Positions 24,089-31,902 of a DNA stretch of 64,000 bases are shown here, piece after piece. Position numbers and translations under genes: made by a program. The DNA comes from Aureococcus anophagefferens (Eukaryota; Sar; Pelagophyceae; Pelagomonadales; Pelagomonadaceae). The stretch is taken from assembly GCF_000186865.1 (NCBI RefSeq), contig NW_008705566.1, forward strand, positions 2,473,699-2,537,698, written 5' to 3'. The notes under the pieces are model-generated. The model did no database searches and was not told the DNA's origin. It worked only from the letters and a program-made list of their open reading frames with translations. The stretch's first letter is position 1; the number at the start of each line of letters is the position of its first letter.

Positions 24089-24769
24089 ATGAAGCGGATC
24101 TTCGGCGCGAAGAAGTCACTGCCGCCGCCGCCGACGCTCGGCGACGCGAGCGCCAAATTAGAAACGCGCACCGCGGGCCTCGACGAGAAGATCAAGAAGC
24201 TCGAGGTCGAGCTCGCCGGCTACAAGGAGAAGCTGAAGAAGGCCAAGGGCCCGGCGGCGAAGACGCTCAAGCAGCGCGCCATGGCCGTGCTCAAGCGCAA
24301 GAAGATGTACGAGGCCCAGCGCGACCAGCTCGCGGGCCAGGCGTTCAACGTCGAGCAGACGTCGTTCGCGATCGACTCGGTCAAGGACACGCTGACGACC
24401 GTCGACGCGATGAAGGCGGCATCGAAGACGCTCAAGACGGAGTTCAAGAAGGTCGACATCGACCAGATCGAGGACGTGCAGGACGACCTCGCGGACATGA
24501 TGGAGGACATGAACGAGGTCCAGGACGCGCTGGGGCGGTCGTACGGCATCGGCGACGACGTCGACGAGGCGGACCTGGACGCGGAGCTCGCCTGCCTCGA
24601 CGACGAGCTCGGCATGGACGAGCTGGGTCTGGAGGACTCGACGCCGGCCTACCTCCAGCCCGCGGACCCGGGGGCTTTGCCCGAGCAGCCCACGAATTTG
24701 CCGCCGGCGCCGGACGCGAACCCGGCGGCCGCGGTCGACGAGTTCGGCCTCCCCGTCGCCGCCGCGTAG
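24089..24769 (+). CDS. CHMP5: ESCRT-III subunit CHMP5/VPS60
   Basis: From ATG 24089 (GACCATGAAG) the protein has 226 aa. The start MKRIFGAKKSLPPPPTLGDA is the signature N-terminus of CHMP5/VPS60. It is followed by the basic alpha-1/alpha-2 helices of the SNF7 core (KIKKLEVELAGYKEKLKKAK, LKRKKMYEAQRDQLAGQAFN) and an acidic C-terminal half (DVDEADLDAELACLDDELG) holding autoinhibitory and MIM-type helices. The length equals that of human CHMP5. It functions at the multivesicular body, where VPS60 recruits LIP5/VTA1 and regulates VPS4 disassembly of ESCRT-III. The upstream in-frame start at 23999 adds only arginine-rich noise. Confidence 0.92.
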   Translation: MKRIFGAKKSLPPPPTLGDASAKLETRTAGLDEKIKKLEVELAGYKEKLKKAKGPAAKTLKQRAMAVLKRKKMYEAQRDQLAGQAFNVEQTSFAIDSVKDTLTTVDAMKAASKTLKTEFKKVDIDQIEDVQDDLADMMEDMNEVQDALGRSYGIGDDVDEADLDAELACLDDELGMDELGLEDSTPAYLQPADPGALPEQPTNLPPAPDANPAAAVDEFGLPVAAA

Positions 24770-24877
24770 CAGCGCGGGGTAAGTGTTGTTTAGTCGCGCT
24801 CGCCGGAGAAGCGGCGCGCTGGTATTAAACGGCAAGGAAAGGACGGCGCCCCAACATGGTGATTGAGAGCATGACAT

Positions 24878-25789
24878 TTAGTCGCGCTCGCCGTCGTCCC
24901 CCTGCGACCCGAAGCCCGTCGACTCCTGCATCATGTTGTGGCCCATCATGTCGAGCCGCCCGGCCGCGTGCGCCGCCATGGCGCCGCCGCCGGCGCCGTA
25001 GATACCGGAGAGCCGCGCGATCTGCGCGCGCGCGAGGTACTGGCGCACGAGGCAGTCGCGGTCGTAGATCAATCGCGTCCTCATCCACGACGCGCGCTTC
25101 GGATTTCGCACCCAGCCCAGGTAGCGGTCCGCCGCGGACGCGCAGGCGTCCGCCGCCGCCTGCGCGCCCGCGTCGTCGCGGGGGAACCGCACGCAGAGCG
25201 CGAGGGGCCCGCCGATCGCGCCGGCGTCGTCGCCTCCGTATTGTCTCCGGCCCTCGACGAGGAGCGCCGCCCAGGGCGACGGAGCGTCCGCGGCCGCGGC
25301 CGCGCGCACGCCGTTGCGCCACGATCTCGCCTCGTCGTCGAAGAAGGCCGCGTCGTACTCGGCGCGCAGCGCGGCCTGCGAGAAGGCCGCGCGCGACGCC
25401 GGCGGATCGTAGACGCCCGACGGCTCGTAGCCCGCGTCCAATCGGTTCCTAAAGTCGATCTCGACCTCGTAGGACTCGTCGACGACCGCGAGGCGCGCGT
25501 AGAGGTGCGGCGCCTCGATGGAAGGGCCGTTCCACGCCACGAGCTCGCCGCCCGCGGTCTCGTCGACCATCGCCGAGGCCCACGCGACGTCGCTTTCCGG
25601 CGCCTCGAAGCCGACGACGCGGCCCGTCGCGCCGCCGCCGAGGTCGAAGGTCTCGTCGGAGCAGATCTGCGGCGCGAGCGCGTTCTGGAGCTTCGCGTGC
25701 ACGCCGAGGATGGTGGCGCCGACGTCCAGCGCGAGCGCCGCGGGCAGCAGCAGTGCGTGCAGCATGGCGAGGGCCGCGCGAGGCGGCAT
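24878..25789 (-). CDS. Plastid-type protein, possibly RCC-reductase-like
   Basis: This 303-aa protein has a signal-type leader (MPPRAALAMLHALLLPAALA) and no membrane segment after it. Residues about 88-115 (APHLYARLAVVDESYEVEID, then FRNRLDAGYEP) and the C-terminal helix region (IYDRDCLVRQYLARAQIARL) are reminiscent of red chlorophyll catabolite reductase and related ferredoxin-dependent bilin-reductase folds, in which a conserved P-H-L strand precedes an acidic D-x-x-x-R strand. The match is weak and from memory of the family pattern, so the assignment is tentative. If correct, it would act in breakdown of linear tetrapyrroles in the plastid. Otherwise treat it as an unknown secreted or plastid protein. 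Confidence 0.45.
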   Translation of the reverse strand: MPPRAALAMLHALLLPAALALDVGATILGVHAKLQNALAPQICSDETFDLGGGATGRVVGFEAPESDVAWASAMVDETAGGELVAWNGPSIEAPHLYARLAVVDESYEVEIDFRNRLDAGYEPSGVYDPPASRAAFSQAALRAEYDAAFFDDEARSWRNGVRAAAAADAPSPWAALLVEGRRQYGGDDAGAIGGPLALCVRFPRDDAGAQAAADACASAADRYLGWVRNPKRASWMRTRLIYDRDCLVRQYLARAQIARLSGIYGAGGGAMAAHAAGRLDMMGHNMMQESTGFGSQGDDGERD

Positions 25790-26052
25790 AGCTCGACGGC
25801 GCGAGCACGGCTAGCGACGTCGCGAGGCAGAACAGAGACGGCTCGAGAATGGCGTGGCTACGCACGAGCAAGCGCGCAATCCATATCACTCAGACGCTGC
25901 AAGTTGAAGGCAAAGAGCCCTAAAAATCGTGAAGCTCGCCCGCTTCCCGCAGACGCGCGCCCTCGGCCAGACCGGCAGGCTCGACTCGGCGTCTGCTAGC
26001 GAACTTCGCGCGAGCAAGCCACGACGCGCGGAAAGACGAGAGTGTTACGCGT

Positions 26053-27042
26053 CTACGCCGAGCTCCCGTCGTCGAGGACGTTGTCGAGCGCGAGCGGCCC
26101 CGCGAAGAGGCAGCGCGCGGCCGCGAAGGCCGGCCGCGGCGGCTTGCGCGACACGGCGAGCGCCGCGGCGGCGACGTTGCCCGCGAGGCAGGCGGCGCCC
26201 GCGGCCTCGAGGGCCGTGAGGTCGACGTCGCCGACGCCGAGCTGCGCGAAGAGCTGCGCCGTCGCGGGCGCGCCCGGCACGGCCAGGAGCGCCAGCACGA
26301 GCACGGCGTAGGCGCGGCCCGCGAGGCCCAGCGACGCCGGCGCGAGCACCGCGGGCCAGACCTTCTTCTCAACGGGCTTCGGCGGCGCGGCGGGCCGCGC
26401 CGCCTTCTCGCGCATCGCTTGTTCCAGACGGAGCGCCCCCGCCGACGGCGCGGCGCCGCGCTCCGCCCGCCGCGCCTCCTTGGCCGCGCGGTCGAGCTTG
26501 ATCTGCGTCGCGTTGAGGGCCGCGATGGCCGCGAGCTTGTCCTCCTTGGAGCCGCCGAGCGAGACCGCGCGCTGCGGGCCGTCGCGGACGTAGTCGTCGC
26601 TCTGCTCCTTGGGCTTCTTCGGCAGCGAGTAGGCCACGCCCAGGGACCGCGACACGGCCACGTAGCCGCCGCAGTCCATGATGGGCTCGATGAGCGACCC
26701 GTAGCCGAACTTCTGCAGCTCCGTGTACGAAAGCGCGTCGCCGGACTCGTCGTCCTCGCTCTCCTTGGGCAGCAGCGACTCGAGGGACAGCATGGCGTTG
26801 CCCGCGCGCCAGACGGGGTTGCTCGTCGCCGCCTCGCGCGCCGCCGCCGCCGGGTCGACGACCTCGCCGGAGGCGATGACGCGCTCGCGCTCCGCGAGGT
26901 AGGCGCGGATGTCGCCCTCGAGCGCCGCGGGGACGCCCTCGGCATAGAGGCGCAGCATGCGCGTCCGTGGTGCGCGCGGCGGCGCCCAGGCCGTCGCCAC
27001 GGCGGCGAGCACGAGGGCTGCAATCGTGCGCGACACGGCCAT
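26053..27042 (-). CDS. Plastid-targeted membrane protein of unknown function
   Basis: From ATG 27042 the protein has 329 aa. The leader MAVSRTIAALVLAAVATAWA then PPRAPRTR is a textbook heterokont bipartite plastid signal: a hydrophobic signal peptide, cleavage at ATA|WAP with an aromatic residue at +1, then a basic transit segment. The mature part has a soluble domain (YTELQKFGYGSLIEPIMDCG, VSRSLGVAYSLPKKPKEQSD), a charged helix and two hydrophobic stretches near the C-terminus (YAVLVLALLAVPGAPA and LEAAGAACLAGNVAAAALAV). No family is recognised. The context suggests a thylakoid or envelope protein. CTTCAAG motifs lie 14 and 38 bp upstream of the start. Confidence 0.6.
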   Translation of the reverse strand: MAVSRTIAALVLAAVATAWAPPRAPRTRMLRLYAEGVPAALEGDIRAYLAERERVIASGEVVDPAAAAREAATSNPVWRAGNAMLSLESLLPKESEDDESGDALSYTELQKFGYGSLIEPIMDCGGYVAVSRSLGVAYSLPKKPKEQSDDYVRDGPQRAVSLGGSKEDKLAAIAALNATQIKLDRAAKEARRAERGAAPSAGALRLEQAMREKAARPAAPPKPVEKKVWPAVLAPASLGLAGRAYAVLVLALLAVPGAPATAQLFAQLGVGDVDLTALEAAGAACLAGNVAAAALAVSRKPPRPAFAAARCLFAGPLALDNVLDDGSSA

Positions 27043-27182
27043 GCTCTGCGGCAATCTTCAAGGACGTCTTCAACGAGAGCTTCAAGCGCGCGAGAGGTCC
27101 CAGACTGCGAGGAGGAAACTTGAGTGGGCACGAAAGCATTACCAAGGTAGGTGGATTTCAAGTAGAGCTGCGCCCCCGCCCC

Positions 27183-28401
27183 CTACGCGAGGACGCCCGT
27201 CGTGACGTGCGTGTTGATGCCGCAGGTGCCGTCGCCGCGCTTGATGCGGAAGTAGCCGTCCTCGCCCCACTTGGCGCCCCAGGAGTTCTTGACCGTCCAG
27301 TAGTCCTTGCCGCCGTCCGTGCCGTAGCCGACGGCGAGGACCGCGTGGTCGAGCTTGTCCTTGCTGCAGAGCATGGGGCTGTAGACGCCCTTCTTGTAGA
27401 ACTGGAGCTTCTGGGCGTTGAGGACGACGGAGAGCGGGCCCGTCGCCGCGAGCGCGGCGGCGATCTCCGCCTCGTCCGTCGAGATCGCCTTCCAGGACGC
27501 GACCTCGACGGCGAAGCCGTCCTTGGACTCGCAGTAGCCCTTGGGGCCCTGGCCCAGGGTCGTGTTCGCCTCGCAGTAGAGCGGAATGCCCGCGTCGTCG
27601 TTCGTGTGGTCGCCGCAGATCTTGACGCTGTAGCCGTCGACCATGCAGGGCAGGCAGTAGCCGGGCTTCCCGTAGTCGATGACCGAGCAGTAGGGCATCT
27701 CCGCCTCGGACCGCAGGCCGCCTGCGGAGGGCGACGATGCGCGACCGAAAAACCAAAAGATCGACGGACGCCGCGGGGCGCCGGCGTCCATCAGGTATTC
27801 GAAGGCGAGGTAGGGCCAGCCGCCGAACTCGCCGCAGTCCGCCTGGTCCGCCGTCGCGTTGGAGTTCTTGTCGCACTCGAGGATCTGCTCCACGGACAGG
27901 TCCGTCGCGTTCTCCCCGGACTTTATCGCGGCCTGGCCCTCGAGGTTCTGGACCGTGCTGAAGATCCAGCAGGTGCCTGCGCGCGCGGAAGGGTCGAGGG
28001 ACGCGACGCGGGGAGCGCGACGCACCGAGGCTGCCCTGGTCGCGCACGGCCGTCACCGCGCCCTCGTCGCGCCAATCGACGGCGTCGGGCGCGTCGCCGG
28101 CCGGGACCGCGAGGCGCGGCGCCGCGGCGAGGTCCGGCGGCGCGCGGCCCTCGCCCATGAGGCGCTGGGCGCGGAACTCGTCCGCGGACAGGTCGCCGAA
28201 CGCGTTCATCGCGTAGGTCGCCCCGTCCTCGGGGTCGTCGTTCAGCGCGGCGATGGCGGCCGTGTTCTCGACGAAGACGGCGAGGCGCGCCTCGAACTCG
28301 GCCGCGCCCTCGTAGGTGCGGCCGTGGGCCGCCATCCAGGCGCGGAAGGCGGGCTCCGAGGCCGCGGCCGTCGACGCGAGGAGCAGGGATTTAAGTAGCA
28401 T
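27183..28401 (-). CDS. Papain-family cysteine protease (C1A), three exons
   Basis: Exons 28026-28401, 27782-27976 and 27183-27721 join to 369 aa. It has a signal peptide (MLLKSLLLASTAAA), then an I29 inhibitor propeptide (FRAWMAAHGRTYEGAAEFEA with the MNAFGDLSADEF end), then mature papain starting near VDWRDEGAVTAVRDQGSLGT. The catalytic Cys is in GTCWIFS (usually GSCWAFS), the His in LDHAVLAVGYGTD and the Asn in VKNSWGAKWGEDGYFRI. Cathepsin L/H-like proteases act in lysosome/vacuole or are secreted. Intron 1 splits the codon just before the catalytic Cys; intron 2 is 60 nt, in frame and without a stop, so it would be missed by simple ORF reading. A single ORF from 28025 gives a false arginine-rich start. 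Confidence 0.85.
27722..27781 (-). other. Intron 2 of the papain-family gene (GC-AG, 60 nt, in-frame)
   Basis: On the coding strand, GCCG|GCGCCC ... CCGCAG|GC. Removal gives Y-L-M-D-A-G-G-L-R-S-E, the normal papain spacing. Retention would insert 20 residues (APRRPSIFWFFGRASSPSAG) without a stop. Confidence 0.65.
27977..28025 (-). other. Intron 1 of the papain-family gene (GT-AG, 49 nt)
   Basis: On the coding strand, CTCG|GTGCGT ... GCGCAG|GC. Removal restores Q-G-S-L-G-T-C-W around the catalytic cysteine. Confidence 0.8.
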
Positions 28402-28613
28402 AATGTATTCTCGCGAGTCGGGCTGCTGGTCTGCGGCATCGTCGGCTCCCACAAAATCAACATTGTTCTCAGTGAAGCGGCGGCAGCCACCCACACAGCC
28501 GGGCTGCTCTCGTCGACGCCGCTGTCGTCGTCGTCCGCCGCCGTCCGCCGCCGCCGCCGCGCGCGCCCGCCGGCGGCGCGGGCGTCGCCGCGGCGTCCGC
28601 GACCGCGACGGCC

Positions 28614-29687
28614 ATGGTGTCGGCGGCCCTCGCCTGGGAGCTCGTGGTGACGGCGCTGCTCTGCGCGTCGGTGGCGACGTGCATCCTGCTCGACGCGGCG
28701 TCGATCTACAAGGTCCTGCAGAAGATCCGGCTCTACGTCTACGGCGCCCTGCTCATGGTCTTCGGGCGCGACAAGCGCTGGACGCGGCGGCCGCTCGACA
28801 CCGCGACGCTCGCGGCGCTCGGTCCCACGAAGACGAAGCGGATCATCTTCATCCGCCACGGCGAGAGCGAGTGGAACCTCATCTTCAACAAGGGGCCGAA
28901 GCCCCTGCTGCCCTTCAAGGCGATTTTGGGTTTGGTGCGCGAAATCAAGATGTTCTTCGCGCTCGACATGGGCTCGGTGCTGTACGATTCGCCGTTGAAC
29001 CAGGAGGGCCTCGAGCAGGCGCAGGAGCTCGCGTCGCTGCTCCGGGGCGACGCGGACTGGGGCGACGTGCCGGACCCGGCCCAGCGCGACGCCGACGCCG
29101 CGACGCTGCGGGGCGGGGCCGACGCGCCGCTCAGTAGCGTCGTCGCGAGCAGCAACCTGCGGCGCGCGCTGCAGACGTGCGCGCTCGCGCTGCAGGCGCG
29201 CGTCGGCGCGAAGCGCGCCGAGGACCGCGTCCACGTGCTCAACTGCCTCCAGGAGGTGTCGACGAACATCGACACGATCTCGCTCGTGCCGCCGGGCGCG
29301 CTGCCGCAGCTCCCGCGCGTGCCGGCCGCGCTCCAGGCGCCCGAGAGCTTCGACCTCACGATGCAGGGCGGCAACAAGAACGTGCGCGCCTACGGCCAGC
29401 AGCGCCTCGACGCCTTTGCCGAGTGGGCCTTCACGCGGCCCGAGGACTGCGTCATCGTCGCGGGCCACAGCCTCTTCTTCCAGTACTTCTTCAAGGAGTA
29501 CCTCCCGAGCGACGTCGACCACGTGTCGAAGAAGTTCAAGGTCGCCAACGGCGGCATCGTCGCCTGCGTCCTCGAGAAGGGCCAGCTCTCCACGGGCCGC
29601 GAGGTCCTCGCCGTGAAGCCCGAGTCCATCGCCACGGTCCACAAGGGCTTCGACCTGAAGAAGAAGACCAAGGAGAAGAAGGCGTAG
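28614..29687 (+). CDS. Membrane-anchored histidine phosphatase (phosphoglycerate mutase family)
   Basis: This 357-aa protein has an N-terminal membrane segment (ALAWELVVTALLCASVATCI). The histidine phosphatase domain follows, with the RHG motif IFIRHGESEWN (H82 phosphorylated in the mechanism), an SSNLRRALQT segment carrying the conserved arginine, and the second catalytic His in VIVAGHSLFFQYFF. The C-terminus is lysine-rich (KKKTKEKK). The family includes phosphoglycerate mutases and phosphatases of sugars, lipids and proteins; the membrane anchor and the insert after the RHG motif argue against a glycolytic mutase. The substrate is unknown. The gene diverges from the papain gene over about 210 bp. 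Confidence 0.8.
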   Translation: MVSAALAWELVVTALLCASVATCILLDAASIYKVLQKIRLYVYGALLMVFGRDKRWTRRPLDTATLAALGPTKTKRIIFIRHGESEWNLIFNKGPKPLLPFKAILGLVREIKMFFALDMGSVLYDSPLNQEGLEQAQELASLLRGDADWGDVPDPAQRDADAATLRGGADAPLSSVVASSNLRRALQTCALALQARVGAKRAEDRVHVLNCLQEVSTNIDTISLVPPGALPQLPRVPAALQAPESFDLTMQGGNKNVRAYGQQRLDAFAEWAFTRPEDCVIVAGHSLFFQYFFKEYLPSDVDHVSKKFKVANGGIVACVLEKGQLSTGREVLAVKPESIATVHKGFDLKKKTKEKKA

Positions 29688-29716
29688 GAGGCCCGGTGGG
29701 GGGCGTTCCCTGCGGT

Positions 29717-31718
29717 CTAAGGCGCCTTAGGAGCCCCGGTCTCCGGCGTGCTCTCGGGCTCGGACTCGGGCAGGACGTACTCGTAGAGCTCGAGCTCCGT
29801 GTCGTAGGCGCGATGGTGCGCGGGGTTCACGTAGGGCGAGTCCTCGCGGAAGTCGTGGAGCAGCGCCTCGGGCGACGCCGCGCGCATGACCTTGTAGTGC
29901 AGGTGGCTCCGGTCGCGGCCCTCCGTGACGAAGGGCACGTAGGTGAGCTGGATCTCCGCGACGGTGTCGACGGCCGCGGCGCCGTCGGCCTCGCGCATGA
30001 GGAACGTCCGGCAGCACTTCGCGAGCGTCGCGTCCCAGGTGCTCTGCGACTCGATGTAGGTCGCCCAGAGCTTGCCCGCGCCGTCGCGGAGGTCCGCGAG
30101 CGTCGCGGGCGCGCGGAACAGCACGTTGACGAGGATCGCCGCGTAGCCGTAGGCGGCCCTGCGCGCGGCCGCCGCGGCCTCCGTCGCCGCAAAGCCGTTC
30201 TTCACGCGGAGCACGGGGAAGGCTTGCTTTAGTAGCTCCAGGTTCGCGAGGACGGCGTCCGTGGAGTCGCCCGCGACCATGGCGCGGACGACGTCCGCGG
30301 CCCGCGCGGTCCGCGGCGGCGGCTCGGCCGCGTACTCGTGGTCCGCCTGGGCAGCAAAAGAGTGATTCAACATAGCTTAAACGTGAGTGTTTCGCGCGCG
30401 CGTAGTCCGGAAAAGCATCCACGCTTCGAGACCGCTCCGAGAGATGATCGCTCGTCCAAAAATCAGCCAAAACGAGTGAAAATCGGCCGAGATAGGAGCC
30501 TTTGAAGTTGGGAATTTCGCTCTCTTTTGCTGCCCTGTGGTCCGCCTTCTCGACGACGCGCGATATCTTCTTCACGGCGCCGACGGCCACGTCCCGGCCC
30601 GGGAAGGTCTCCTCGACGGCGCGCCGGAAGTACTTGCGGACCGCGGCGCCGAGCATCGCGCAAAAGTGCGCGTAGGCGAGGTCGCACGCGTCCGCGTCGA
30701 GCGTCGACGCGCCGAGCTCTTTCGCGCCGCGTGCCTCGAGCCAGGCCCGGAAGCCGCGGCAGAGCGTCGAGTGGTCGTCCGTGCGTAGAGCGGCACCCGA
30801 CGCGTCCGGCGCGGCGCCGAGGCTGGAGGCGAGCGACCGGGACGCGTAGATCCGGTCGAGCTCGCCTCGGATCTTCTCGAGGCGATGCGCCGACGCCGCG
30901 CGCGCGAGGAGGAAGGTCCAGTAGTCGGCGCCGCAGGCCGCCGTGTTCATGTTGAACCGCTCGAGGAACCACTTCTTCGCGACGGCCTTGGCGGGTTCCG
31001 AGTACTCGACGGCGCCCGTCGCCTACGGAACGCGTCGGTGGAATTTCCCGGTCGACATCTCTCGAAACACGCCGCCCGTCGCGAGGAGCGCGACGACCCA
31101 ATCCGCGACCTCGTAGTACGACGCGTCGACGTCGACGTCCGCGTCCGCGGCGAAATCCCAGGCCTCCCGCACCTTGGCGCTCCGGCCCCGCACGTTCGCG
31201 GCCATCTTCTGCCGCACGTCGACGCCCGCGACGACGGGGTCCTCGAAGAAGTCCGCGTGCAGGAAGTCGAGCGTCGCCGTCGTTCCGTCCGTCGACGCGC
31301 AGATCGCGGGCCAGAGGAACGCGCCGCGCTTCGCGTAGACGCGGTCGCCGGCGGCGGGCGCCTTGGCCTGCGGCCGGTAGGCGACGAGCGCGGCGCAGAG
31401 CTCGGCGCTCGGCGCCGCGGCCTCGTCGCGCCACCGGTCGCCCGCGCCGGCCCTGGCGACGACGGCGTCGACGACGGCGCGGAGGCCGCTCTTCGCCGCG
31501 GCGCTCTGGCTGCGCACGGCGCAGAGCGCCACGAAGAGCGCCTCGCGCCGCGACGACCCGTCGCCCGAGTCCGCCGTCGCCGTTTCGATGACCTGTTCCA
31601 TGTCCGCCTGCCAGGCGCTTTGGGTGAAGCCCTTCCGGGTGTCATCCTGCGCGCCCGTGACGAGGGCGACCACCGTCTCCGGCGGCACGTCCGCGGGCAC
31701 GGAGGCGCCGGCGCCCAT
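29717..31718 (-). CDS. Uncharacterised 580-aa protein split by an introner and a second GC-AG intron
   Basis: Exons 31083-31718, 30546-31022 and 29717-30346 (636 + 477 + 630 nt) join in phase 0 to 580 aa. The start MGAGASVP is an ideal N-myristoylation signal. Residues about 115-160 (GDRVYAKRGAFLWPAICAST, then TATLDFLHADFFED) look like a Tudor/PWWP-type beta-barrel. The rest is helical (VVRKYFRRAVEETFPGR-like and AAYGYAAILVNVLFRAPATL segments), ending in an acidic tail. No family is recognised. Intron 2 is an intact introner element. Intron 1 has an in-frame TAG as its acceptor, so retention truncates the protein at 232 residues. The joined product has uniform composition across both junctions, which supports the model. 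Confidence 0.65.
30347..30537 (-). mobile_element. Introner element (191 bp, TIRs, 8-bp target duplication)
   Basis: The element has near-perfect 16-bp terminal inverted repeats (CWGGGCAGCAAAAGAG at both ends, one mismatch) around an AT-richer core. It is flanked by 8-bp direct repeats TGGTCCGC at 30339-30346 and 30538-30545. On the coding strand the intron is 199 nt (30347-30545). It begins with GC of the upstream duplicate (GCGGACCA), and the element's own end supplies the acceptor CAG; splicing removes one duplicate plus the element and restores the reading frame exactly. This is the arrangement described for DNA-transposon introners in Aureococcus and Micromonas. No other copy with these termini was found in the window. 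Confidence 0.85.
31013..31082 (-). other. 60-nt GC-AG intron flanked by a direct repeat
   Basis: The intron is 31023-31082 on the minus strand, starting GCGACGGG and ending CCGTAG. A 10-bp direct repeat CGCCCGTCGC lies at 31013-31022 and 31073-31082, so the start of the intron duplicates the start of the next exon, as after a transposon insertion. Unlike the neighbouring introner it has no clear inverted termini, so it may be a shorter or decayed element. Confidence 0.65.
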
Positions 31719-31902
31719 CACACCACGGCTATGGCGCCCGCACAATGCCCGGCTGCGGTGGGCTGCCTCGTCCGAAGAGCGTGCGAGGTTGCGAGTTTCG
31801 GGGGCTGCAATGCGTCCTCAACGTTGATGCGCCTCCGGCTTGGATTGCTCTGCGAGATGGTCCGTCTCTCTGCGCTATAAGCTACGCGTTCAGAACCTTA
31901 CC

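Noticed and set aside
27139..28025. Separate protease ORF starting at 28025 with an arginine-rich N-terminus
   Set aside because: The first residues are intron sequence; splicing 28026|27976 restores the propeptide and the catalytic Cys region in one protein.
31876..31883. TATAAGCT as a TATA box for the dioxygenase-like gene
   Set aside because: It lies only 20 bp upstream of the chosen ATG, which would put the transcription start at or inside the coding region.
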